Below are positions 23,601 to 34,642 of a stretch of DNA of 59,480 nucleotides, one piece after another. A model generated the notes under the pieces. That model was not told the origin of the DNA. It worked only from the letters and a program-made list of their open reading frames with translations, and did not search any database. The DNA is from Klebsormidium nitens. Its lineage: Eukaryota > Streptophyta > Klebsormidiophyceae > Klebsormidiales > Klebsormidiaceae. Position numbers and translations under genes: made by a program. The stretch covers positions 33,556-93,035 of the forward strand of contig DF237318.1 of assembly GCA_000708835.1 (NCBI GenBank), given 5' to 3'. How positions within the stretch are numbered: position 1 is the first letter of the stretch; each line of letters opens with the position of its first letter.

Positions 23601-26226
23601 CCTGCGGGAGCCGTCTGAGACCTGGACGCAGAGCGCGGGGCGTCAGCCCAAAGGCAATTCAGCCATGGGCCTACATACTCGAGACTGGCAACCTTTGCTG
23701 AGTCTGCGTTCCGCTGAATTCAGATGCTTGCCCTCCTTACCAGGTCCCTATTTGAACGGTTCACGTTCTGCACTCAATCGGACCGGATCGTTGGCGAGGC
23801 AGGCAGGTCTCACGCAGCGTTTCACTAACCGTTCAAGTGACTCTGGTGTCAGTGTTTGCAGGACACGTTCTGGTCACGACGCGAGGTCCTTCTCGAAACA
23901 GGCGGGCTGATGAGTGGTCGTCGCGACTAGAAAAGAGAGGTTTCCTGCTGCCCTTGGCCCAGATAATCACAGCACCCTCGGATTGTAGAAGCAGCAGGTT
24001 GGCAACGTTCAGAGGCGGGCTGCCATCGAGCGCTTACCTTCGAGCCATTCAGGACTCCTGCTAATCGCAAAGCCCGAAGAGTGCTGCGACAAAACACCCC
24101 TGAACCCTCGGACATGAAAAAGGCGAAACCCAAGAACTGGTTGGCAACCATTGAGGAACGCACACGCACCTCCTTTCCTCGAGCACTGACGCTGGACTGC
24201 CGTCGTGGTCTTGTCCCGAGCCGGCGGCGAGGCCACCGGGCGTAAGATGGACGGCGAGGGGATAGGTTATGGCGCGGGGGGACGAGGGCCGGGCGACGTG
24301 CGGGCTGTGCTGCTCCCTGGAAGGACAAGGAAAGTGTTCTGCTTATGAGATGCTGTTACTGACGTTTCAGATAATCTTTTGCTTACGACGTTCACATCAA
24401 GTATGGGTTCTGACCACTCCCCTTGGATTTTGGACTTGGAGAGACTTGAAGTTTACCGTAAATGTTAACGAATCAAAGGGAGTTATGCAGGACGTGAGGC
24501 TGTGCTGCTCTCTTGGGTGAAGCGGAAGCTGTTGCCTTCACCACAAGGAAAGGATGATCGAATGGAGAGCTTAAGCAGCAACGGGGAAATCTGCTCTGTT
24601 GAATAGGGGGACGGTGTAGAAGGGGAATGCCAAACTAGGAACACCAATCAAATTGCTGTTCCGGGAGGGCTTCTTTGGAGTTAGAAATGTGGCAGAAATA
24701 CAGCAAACCTGGGCTTGAATGGGGCTGGTTTGAAATAATTGGATGTAAGCCATGGGCGACCCGTACATAGCTCTGAAGTGAAAAGCATAACCGAAGACCT
24801 GTGCCGTCAGAAATAAAAGCTTCACAAGAATGTAAAACGGGGAACCGTACAGACTCCATGAGATCTCCACGAATTCAGTGGGTCAAAGATAAAACTGCAG
24901 GTGCAGCACGCCACACTTGAAGCGAAGGCAGTAAGATTCAGGAACTTGCGGAGCAGAAACGAGACTTCGGAACATGGGAGGAAAGCAGACAAAAGGCCTT
25001 CACCTCGAGACGGGCGAAAGCAACCCCGGCAAGCAATGCAGGACAAGCGAAGCACAGAAACACACTGACTTATCCACCTTGAAAACGGCAGAAAAGCGCC
25101 CGGCGTGCGAAACAACTGTGGCCCGGCACGCTCCTCCCCGCCATCCCGCAACGGCCGCCCCGGCGCCCTCTCGCCGCGCGGAGGCCCCAACCCCTCCATC
25201 CTCTGCTCCAAAGCTCTCTGCTCCACTCCCGTCTGCTGCGCCGCTCTCACCGAAATAGCCTCCGACAGCCAGGCGGGACTTCCCCGAAATGGGGGGGGAA
25301 ACGGGAGGTGAGCAGGGTGGGGGGGGATGGTGGGGATGGGGCGGTGGGAGTGGTGGGAGCGGTCGCGTGGGCGCTCGGGCTCGCTGACGTCATCCGAGTC
25401 CATGGGCTCGTCATCGGCCTTGAGTTGCGCCTGAGTGGACTGGATCGCTGCAGTTGGGGTGGGAGGACGGGTTATGAAGGTTAAGGCTCTGGTTGTGGAG
25501 AATAAGGCTCGGATTATGTGAAACCACGTGGGCTGATGATTGCGAGCGCAGACTGCCTAAAAGGACAGGCGCACTCACTGGTGGGCTATTGGCGCTGGTA
25601 CTCAATCAAGAGAACACCAAGTCGAAGTTTACTCATCGGTCCCGCTTGAGTCACGGTCGAGGGGAGCTACACTTGTGCCGAGAGCCGGACCTTCAGCCTT
25701 CAACCTTTGACAAAGACTTCCTTGAGCCGTTGCAAAGCAAATGGAAACGCTGGTTGAATGGCATGTGACTGGGGGGTACCGAGGTGGTTTAACGGGGCAC
25801 ATTGATGAAAGTAATCTTGAAGACGTAGACCCTCGCCACCATGGAATTACAATACCACCAAGCTCTGAACACGTTTGATTTAAGTGTTCCGTTTGGGCAG
25901 CTCCTCTAGGCACAACATCGTCTACAAAGCACCACTTGAAGGACCTTGGCAAGCCAGGTTTGCAAGCCAAACCCGTCGCCCACCCGGCAGCCGGCTCCTT
26001 GCCTCTCCCCCATCTACAACTCCCGTGACATTCTGACCTTTTGTAGCCAATTTGCATTTCTGGAGACTGTTCTTTCCATAGTCAGTTGATTTCCCAACCA
26101 CGCACCGTCCGTGAGCAGTTGCATGCACAGCGGCAACTCCCGCTTGAAGGCCTCCACTTTTCGCCGCTCCTCCTCGAGCCCCCGCAGATACTCCTGCAGC
26201 TCCTGCCGGTCTGCATCGTCGCTCAT
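20605..26226 (-). CDS. HHO/NIGT1-type GARP (G2-like) transcription factor
   Basis: Four exons join exactly: 26226-26106, 25447-25078, 22045-21874 and 21294-20605, giving 450 residues. The N-terminus has the [20 protein letters not shown] segment typical of HRS1/HHO proteins. Exon 2 encodes a Pro/His-rich stretch and ends GAFLPFSR. Exon 3 holds the single Myb-like GARP domain from about residue 170 ([14 protein letters not shown] ... [20 protein letters not shown] ... SHLQ). Exon 4 continues KYRLHTRRP and then [13 protein letters not shown] at 245-257, a block shared with land-plant HHO proteins. These factors are nuclear repressors in nitrate and phosphate signalling. The C-terminal part has two copies of [13 protein letters not shown]. 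Intron 2 is 3 kb and contains echo copies of the exon 3 start. No classic LxLxL repression motif was seen. Confidence 0.9.
22003..22490 (-). repeat. Array of exon 3 start copies in the HHO gene
   Basis: The true exon start (rc of about 22003-22075) is followed upstream by three further copies. The shared core (GACATCG or its AACATCG variant) lies at 22031, 22168, 22309 and 22445, so the period is 136-141 bp. Each copy keeps a CAG acceptor and the codons for [11 protein letters not shown]-like sequence, then diverges. The spacer between copies is also weakly repeated. Confidence 0.85.
25285..25365. repeat. G-rich tract on the plus strand (possible G-quadruplex)
   Basis: The plus strand has many runs of three or more G (for example GGGGGGGGATGGTGGGGATG). 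This is the complement of the Pro/His-rich coding part of HHO exon 2. The coding strand is therefore C-rich, and a G-quadruplex could form in the template strand. Confidence 0.5.
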
Positions 26227-29200
26227 CGCACCAGTGGGGGGTTGCGTCTGCCAGGAAATTGAGGGGGGGGGGATGGTGAGCTAGGGGAAGAAGGCCACAT
26301 CCACCAAAGAGGATTTTAGAGGAAGGCACTCGCCAGAGGAGTGAGGGTGCCTTTAAACCCCCACCTGCATCTCATTGAAGATCACTTGACCTACGAACGG
26401 CCATACAAGGCTTTGTATGAGTCGGGGCCAAATCGCCGAAGGAAAGGATGACCTAAGGAAAAAGGGGGCAGCTGCCAAAGATAAGATAAGATAGCCGAGC
26501 GCAGCATTATAGATAGGGCCACACCTAGTTGAAAGAATACAGCAGATGAAAGAAACAGTCTCTCAGCACATAGGTGACGCTATGTCTGGAAAGTATTGCA
26601 CATGCCAGTGCCTCCACAAGAGGCACACAAGACAATGAAAGAAAATGAAGAGAGTCAGAATTCCATCCTCCAGCAGCTTATGCAGTACTTTCCTGCACTT
26701 TATTCTGCCATTGTGCGGGCACTTTCTACCTGCATGTTGTTGGTCTGAGTAAGCATCAGGCCGTGCTCAAGAGGGGATGATCAAGTTGAAGTAGACTAAA
26801 CCAACACTAGCATACTGTACTTTCCGTCAAGACCTCCCGAAAGAAACAATCTTTCACCGGACCTTATGGATATTACCTGCATGCAATTGTGTGTCCTCAC
26901 AACAGCTTCCAGCAAGGGTTCTGAGAAGACGAATGGTGGTCTTGTAATCCATCAGCATTGCTCAGCTTTGATCCCGACTTAGTATGGTCCAATGCAAAGA
27001 CTTTTCAGTTGATATATGAGCTCCATGTTTGGGAGCTTGTGACCAAAATGAGCGACTGTGCTTCAATAGCACCTAAGGAAGTACAATATCCAAAGTGATG
27101 CTATGCAAGCAGCATTGGTGAAGAACGGATTTCGCCATATTGACCATCTCATGACCTGACAATCTGAATGCAAATTGGGACAATGAAGTGCAAAAGATTC
27201 AATGCGTCAAATGTTGGGTTGTGTTTTTGGTGAAGCTTCTGCTATTTGTGAAACCCTTGCATTCTTGACCGCTTTTTCTGATTTAGGGTGCAGCCTTGAG
27301 AACGATGTTGATGAAAGAAAGTCGGGTATCAACGTCGGATGCCAAGCTGGATATATCGGTTGAGGCAGCTAACGGAAGGCAAGCCAATGGCACTGAAAGC
27401 AAGGATAAGCAATGCATTGCCTATCAAGTCAATGTTCACGTCTATCAAGACAAGTTTTGCCCAATTCTGGGTTGCATGACCTGGTGCCTTTGACATCTTG
27501 CCAGCTCTCATACTTCGCCTCTGTACAGAGAATGGAGTCAGAAATTGCAGAAAGGCTATCTGGATGCAGCACTAAAAGGAAATAAAACATCAGCATGACT
27601 CAATGAGCTCAAATTCGAAGTCAACTTCTCTATGTGGTCAGTGAGACACAAAATATGCCTGCAACAAACGAGCAGAGACTGGATTCATGGGAGACTGGAG
27701 ACACGGGGCGGTGTAGTGGGTCAACGGGGAAGAGCCAACTCCAAGTCGAGCTTGGACAGTCTAATAGGAGTCGCCAATAAAAATCTGCTAAGTGCAATAA
27801 GAGCAACTGGTGCAGCTCGGCAGTCAAGCAGAGAAGTACGACATAAAATGAAGGCATTTGAGACTCGAAGCTGACAATCTGAGCCGTCCAAGTATTGAGG
27901 AAGAAGCTAATGAAAGGAACTTCATTCAAGCATCCCTTGAAAAAAGAGCCGACAAGAAGGCTTGCAGCACGGTGTTGTGCAACAGAGGCTGCTTCCAACG
28001 TATTTCGACATGCATATCTTCAATAACACAACATACGGTCGAAGAACCCTTTGCCTTCTGCTACCATGGCGACACCCTCACCTACAAAAATGCTTGAATA
28101 GGTGCCTCTTCAGCAGCACCTTTGGCCTTCCCCGCCGACCATCTTTGCTCAAGCCCTTACTTTCATCACCAGCACAACGTGCATTTGTAACCCTCTTAGC
28201 GTTCTTCACTGAGGCAATTCCCCTTCTGCCACCTACGCAACTGTCAAAGGAAAAGCCTTACACTACTATTGAAAACATGTCTTAATATTCAACTCTGCCT
28301 TTGCTGACAGAATACATCCTTTCTTCTAGGTAACATGTCAAAACTGGCTTCAGCACTTTCACAAAGGGTATAAGTGGTCAAAGAATCCACAGAGGGAACC
28401 CGGATTAGCAAACTGCAGCCTGCAAGCGTGCACCTTTCGCTAGCACTTCGAATCAATTCCTAAAGGAAGCTTTCTAAAGACTCAGAGCATGCGAAGCGGG
28501 TCGTTCTGTCTAGATAGATAACGAACACCTCCCTAGGCTCATTCGCACACATGATTGGCCTTCTTCTTCCATGCAAGATGCAATGGCAACATTCGCACTA
28601 GATATATTTGCTGTGTGCATATTGCAGTTGCTCCTGAAGATGCTTGCCCGGTATATGGGAAGATAGCGGAGTCCGGTCCAGTGGCCGACCGGAACTGAGA
28701 GTCCTCTTGCTAAGTCAGTCGGTCACAGTATTCCGGTCTCGAGGAGGCGTCAAGCGGAATAGATAACGTTCTGAACCGGTTGAATGAAACCGTCCGAATT
28801 TATGCAGATTGTCAAGAAAGGATTCTCCAATCTTGGATGGCGCAGCAGCTGAGCAGATTCCGACCCGATTCAAATAATCCAACACGACTGAGATTCCGGG
28901 GAAAGATGCGAGATTCTGCGTGAAAGGAGCGCCGTCCGAATCTGCCATGTGATTCAATGCACCGTTCGATGTTCCGCTTTGTGACGTCAGACGACGTAGC
29001 TGCTTGCAAGCGGTTGCCAGGCAACTTAGCCGCGGGCCGGCCGCCAAACGGTCGAACCGTGACACGGCGGCCGCGGCGCGCGGACCGCTGCTGAGCTAGT
29101 GCGCGGCCTCCCGGTATCCCGGGCCCTGTCCCTGCATTGAACGCCTTGCGAGGCTAGCTGCCCGAGTCTGTCCATACTTACCACAGCCTGTCCTCCGCCA

Positions 29201-30906
29201 GGTTAAGCTGCGCTACGCTCATGCAGCTCAGGCCGCTGGAGCCATTGTGACCGCTGCCGCCGCTGCGCTACGCTTATACGCTAAGCATTAGATTATATGT
29301 ACGTTCACATGGGCCGTTCGGATTCTCGATTTGGCTTGTTGAGAATCGAGTGAACGAGTGGCCTCAAAGAATGTACAAATGTTCATGTATAGCGCTGCTC
29401 TTCTCGCCGGCCTCAGCACAGGGGGCTTGACTCTGAAGTTGTCGCAGCTGAGCTCTACATCCAACATTTGACAGCGATCAAGGCGTATTCGACTCGTTGC
29501 AAAGGCTTTTAATAACTGGCAATCTGAAATTTTCAAAGCTCCATATAGCACGAAGTTTTCAGACCATTCAATAATAACCAGTAAGGCGAGTCAGTTTACA
29601 TGATACGCCGGTGAGCTTCAGAGCTTGTATAGCAGACCAGCATTCAAATGTTTTTTCATAAGTTTCCACTCGTTTGCTCCAGCATTTGCAGCCGGCACGG
29701 AAATATTTAAAACTACGACTTGAGTACTTGTGCTTCGAGATAATCTTATTGCGACGGGACTGGACGTGAAAATTGCCCTCGAGATGATATTGTTGTGATG
29801 GGAATGGACGTGAAAATTGCCCATGTCGATGCCTATTTAGAAAAAGAAAACGACCCAGGTGTCTGAATAGTGACGGCTCAAGCCGGAGTTTTCAACCGTC
29901 ACCAAACGAAGGTACATATCAAAGGACCAATTGTTCTCCGAGACTCAAGTCACGTTGAGGTCCACTGCTCGCCTAAATGATTTCTGACCACTATACAGGC
30001 CGCTCGAGCTCCAACCTGATTTTACCAAGGCTTCGACTCTTTTTACCCCCGCTTAGTGAAAACAGGAGTTTTAAAACAGGGGCAGTGCGCGCTAGGATCC
30101 TAGTCTTTCCGAAGACCGACCTTCCGGGCCCACCTCTACATTTTCCAAGCTAAGCCGCGCTAAACCGCGTTGAGGTCCCCTCAACATCCGCTGAGCGCAG
30201 AGAATATGCAAGTACTTTAGCTCAACATCGTTATTTGTCTCATTTGGTCCCAGTTTACCAGGCGTTCCGCGCCCCTCCTGGCACATTTGGAGCGGACGCC
30301 ACCATTTGTGGACCGCCCATCATCGCCTGAGTTGGGGGGGCCGTCATTTGAACGGCCCCGTTTTGCAGGAAAGCTGCACATGAGAACGAAACCCGAAGCG
30401 AAATTAGCTTCGGCAGTCGCAGCATACTGCGTGTTCAAAGTCGAAGCAGCCGGATGAGCAGGACACGCGTACGAGTTCCATGTGGTACTAACCGCTGCAG
30501 ACCGAGTAATGCTTGATCCTATCGTTGATCCTCCTCGCTTCGATTGTGTACAGCACAAATGGGTCGTTTGATGCAGAGAAGAAGCTTGGGCAGCGGGGAG
30601 CGCGGGTCAAGAACATCTCCGTTTCACGACACACTTAACTGCCACTTGACTCTATTTCCGGCTTCGTTGTCAAGAAAGGCGCATAAGCAACTCCGAATCT
30701 CCGAAGTTTTCTATCCTTTCGACCTTTCTTGACGAAGACGGCTTGTTCTTGAACCTTAGTACATGATATCCTTTTCTTCACAGAAGCTTTTGAATCACTG
30801 GTCATTTGTCGTTGATCACCTTGGGCCCCGAAGGCCAATTTTTACACTGCTCCAAGAATGTCCACTCCAACAAGATCGCTGTGCAAGTCGAGCTTTGCTG
30901 GGGGTT
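26227..30906. other. Long region without a supported gene
   Basis: Between the start of the HHO gene and the end of the cysteine-rich gene I find no exon chain with family motifs. Frames at 27962-28285 (+), 28715-29065 (-) and 30217-30558 (-) show no recognisable domain. A tandem 44-bp repeat with a weak retroelement resemblance is at 29736-29860. The stretch at 26400-28700 is comparatively A/T-rich. The HHO promoter must lie at its left end. Confidence 0.45.
29736..29860 (+). repeat. 44-bp tandem repeat, possible retroelement relic
   Basis: Two copies of a 44-bp unit (29736-29779 and 29780-29823) end in ATGGACGTGAAAATTGCC-like sequence. The second reads MDVKIAHVDAYLEKENDPG before a stop, which faintly resembles the LDVKTAFLHGDLEE segment of Ty1/copia reverse transcriptase. 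There is no other retroelement sequence nearby, so this is a weak call. Confidence 0.3.
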
Positions 30907-33442
30907 TTATTCACCTGTGGGCCGCAGATTGGTGTCGTTGGCCAATCTGCCCGCTTCCCACTGGGACTTTGCCGTCTTGGCCGCGCGCGCAAAGCGCTCC
31001 GAGTCCGCGAGCCCCGGGACGTAGTGCAGCAGGCAGCAGCACAGGAAGCAATTGACCGCGTCGCACGGCGCGAAGGACACGACCTCGCCAAAACACTGCA
31101 ACGCAACGGGTTTTCTCGATAAAGAGTCTTACGCGTCCATCGCTTGCGTGTGCGATTCACGATCTCGGGCCCCCCCTGAAACTTGAAACTCTCAAAGTGC
31201 TTGGAAGCCTTCTTTCATCGTTCGACTTGTGGGCTCGTATTGACCCTTGGACGTGTTCTCTCGACTTTTCAACGAAAAAAGCTCGCAGATAAGCGCACGT
31301 GCTATCTTACGCGGAGTTCTATTCTTCGTGGCCAACTTCAGGTTGAAGTACGGAGACTTTCGCGAAGACGTCGCGCGCGGAAGAGCAAACGACGTAGAAG
31401 TGCATATATTGCCCGACTTTGGAAAACAGTCGATCCTGATCTTGCGACAAACCAAGTGGTTTTCAACCCCAGCCGCGACAATAAAGAGAAGGGCAAGGTA
31501 CTTTTGAGGGCCGTCCTCCGTACATACCCAAAGCGCGCCGCACTTACAACCATTCTCAGAGGAGGGGGATCAGGAGCTGGTTAAAGAATAAAGACGGACT
31601 TCGTTTAGGGCTGCAAAATAGGAGACGCGTTTGGAGGTTCTTGCACAGTTGTTTCATCGAGCGTTGAGGCGCAAAGTGGTGCGGTTCTGGCTGGAGCACT
31701 GACCGCGATGCAGCAGCAGCAGTGGTAGGGCGTGCAGCACCTCGCGGGTTTGACGGATCCGGCGACGCAGCTGTGGAAGAAGACCTTGCGGTGCGTGCAC
31801 GTGTTGTACTGGAAAAGAAACACGAAGTGAGAAATCCTCTTTTTCAAGAAGCTAGCTAAGTCTAACATCTCATTTGGTACATCAGTGTGCGTGTAAAATT
31901 TTACAGGGTGCAGGCTCGCCATGACCATGAACGCTTCCGGATCTTCCACAATAGTGTAGAAACTCCATTTGATCTTCCTTAGTCTGCCCCTACGAACATA
32001 CATGTAAGCTAAAGGATTCTCGAGAAGGCCGTATCGGTTGAGTCTCATAAGGTCGACGTGCTTACCTGGCATACACAGCACTCTGTGCAACAGAACGGCG
32101 CACAGACGAACGGGTACTCCGCCTCGACACTGTCTTCCAGGACCCGCACGTACGTCCGTTTCTTCAGCTGCAGCGTCCGAAGCGTCGGCAGTTTTGAAAA
32201 TTCCCCGTAAGGTAATCACAGGATTCAATACCGAAAACGAGTGAATCATCATCTGAGGAAAAGAAAAGTGGTGCAAGTTGTGTTCGAAGTTGTGTTCGAA
32301 GTTGGCAGATGGACAATGGGCCAAGGAGGGAGCGTGTCAATACTGAAAGCAATCCTCTTACTTATACTTTTTCCCTGCGCTGAAGCAGTGAGGTCGCAGA
32401 TTGAGAAGACTGCTAAGGGATACGCAAATCCATCGTGCAGCAAATCCTGAATCAGCTGCTTGAGGTGTTCAGAGAGAGCATCAAGGAGCTGTCAAAGTTT
32501 ATTGGAAGAAGATGTATGCTGATTTGACTTACCCAAAGCCAGCACCAGCAGTTAGGGCCGAGGAAGTAACAGGGCCAAAACTTCCAGGAGTCGCTGATGG
32601 GCGCGTCGTGCAGGACGCCAATGGCGTTAGGGCTCTTCAGCCGGACGGTGTAGTCCAGCTGAGAGGGGTCTTGCCTGGGGACCACGAATGCATCATCTTG
32701 AACCTGCAAGAGGTTCATAAGAGCTGATTGTGTCAAGTAAAGTCCAATTATGGCAGCTTTTATGACTGCAGAAGGGCGCATGGAAGGAAGCTACGTGTTG
32801 TTGCTGAGCTCTCAGAAAGCTAGAGCGAGGCACCCCTTGGACATTCTGGTGTCCTTTGATGAACTCCGGATCTCGGGTTGAGCTTGTTGCAGGGCCACGT
32901 GCTATGTGCAAAGAGATTAGGTGAGCTGACTGGCTGAGGGGCCACATGATGCTGGATACCCCAAAAGCAACCAGATGTGAGCAGTCCTGAGTATCACGCG
33001 CTGACCTTCTCTGTCTTTAAAATGCTGACAACTCCATTGACAGCTTGAAGAACCAAACCTGATCATGAGCTAGGCATTTAATGTCCGTTTCCCTGGCAGT
33101 TGAGGCACCGGCAATCCACAGCACCCTTCCATGACAGACTCGAAGGCTGCAAGGCACTGGATAACATCTCACTCGCAAGACTGAGCAGAACGAAATGGTT
33201 GTTTGGAAACTGGATGGTACACGCTGAAGCCGGTAAACATCTCCCAACAAAAATCTGCTGGGATTTAAGCAGAGGACAAAACAGGAACCAGCCGTTCTGA
33301 CTGATCTGGCAAAAGCGGAGAATTGGCGAGCTCCTCAAATAGCCGCAAAGCTCACCACATAGACCACCTGCTGAGGACTGCCCGGAGCCACCTGAGTCAT
33401 GCCTGCTCCCACTGGATAGTTGTCGTACCCTTGCTGCCCCAT
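30907..33442 (-). CDS. Cysteine-rich protein of unknown function
   Basis: Five exons, all in phase 0, join into 217 residues: 33442-33356, 32703-32533, 32167-32066, 31808-31704 and 31095-30907. The start MGQQGYDNYPVGAGMTQ is polar and Gly/Gln-rich. The rest holds about 23 cysteines in clusters: PNCWCWLW at the end of exon 2, FVCAPFCCTECCVC in exon 3, CCTPYHCCCC in exon 4 and CFLCCC in exon 5. The tail (DSERFARAAKTAKSQWEAG) is charged and helical-looking. There is no clear signal peptide. Clusters of this type can be palmitoylated, bind zinc or carry Fe-S, but none of this can be decided. I do not recognise the family. The uniform phase, good splice sites and sustained composition argue that the gene is real. 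Confidence 0.65.
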
Positions 33443-34642
33443 CTTCTACCGACTAATCGAAGGCAGATCAGCTGAACTAGTCAATCGAGCTCGGACTTAG
33501 CAGCTTTGGGACTGGAAAAGTCGAGCTTTCTGTCTAGCTGGTTGGCTTATCTGCCTTGGAGTTTGCAGGGCGGCTTGGAAGGAGTCGGACTGGCACTCAT
33601 GATAACTTGAAGCCGCTTGTCAAGCTACAGACTGTGCGTACAGCTCGTCTGACTCTCAGTTTGCAATGGCAGCTTGCAAGTTGCGAGACGCCCCCAGAAG
33701 CCCGTGTCAAAAGTCGGAACCAGAGAATTCTTCCAATCTTCTGGACTTCTGGGACTTCGAGCTAGCAGATCTTGATGATTTAAAACGTGAGAATTTGAAA
33801 GGGCGCACGTACGTACAATCTTTTTTATGCTTCTACAGTATTTCTTCTCATGAATCACAAGCGCCACTTCACTACTTCACACTTAACCCTCGTCACCGTA
33901 AGGTAGGTAAGGCTAAGTAAATAAGTAGGTAGGTCGTATTATGGTTCTAGCCGATTCTAGCGCGGACTTTGAAGTTCGAAATTAAAGCCGAGCTAATTAC
34001 ATAATATGATATTCCGTCCGCCATACAAATCAAGAGCCTCAGCCAGCCAGGTCTCCCGGGTCTTCGGCAGGTGTTGAAGACACCGGCACTCGATAAATTC
34101 GGTGTAATTGTAGCTACAGCCGCGTAACGACTCGCTGATACAAAATCAAAAGATACATCCAGATCGACGGCAGAGCTGCCACGCCGCCGAATCATCGGAT
34201 TCAATCGACGGTTTTGCTACCTGCGGCTAGCGCTGCATGAGCCGACAAGATGCTCGCGTCCGATCGCGATCCCAACGGAGGATGTGACGGTATGTCGGGT
34301 GCATGCTTGTATATGGGCATGCTGTTCATGAACAGCTGAACGTACTCATGGAAATTCAACACATGGTCGCACCTCGAACATGCATGGCAAGAGAATTCGG
34401 CCGGGCTTTCAAAGCATTGAAGGTGGACATGTTGCGCAACCGCCATTCTTGCGCACATGGCCGGCCTTGGGGCCGACTCGAAGCCGTGCTGCCTAGCAAA
34501 AGCGTCCAATCTGCCTAGCACCCAAAGCAGCCTGAGTCTCAAACCGTTTTAATAAGTACGTTCAAGCATCTGGTGTGGTGTGCACATGCGATGATCGAAA
34601 AGCTTTGGCGGTAATAATGGAGAGTAAAGCCGGGTCGGCAGA
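33443..34642. other. Intergenic region, no supported gene
   Basis: This 1.2-kb gap lies between the start of the cysteine-rich gene and the stop codon of the LdpA-like gene, both on the minus strand. It should hold the promoter of the former and the 3' end of the latter. No frame here has recognisable motifs. Confidence 0.5.

Noticed and set aside
28715-29065. Minus-strand frame with a targeting-like start
   Set aside because: It starts with GTG rather than ATG. The downstream part has no recognisable domain or splice continuation.
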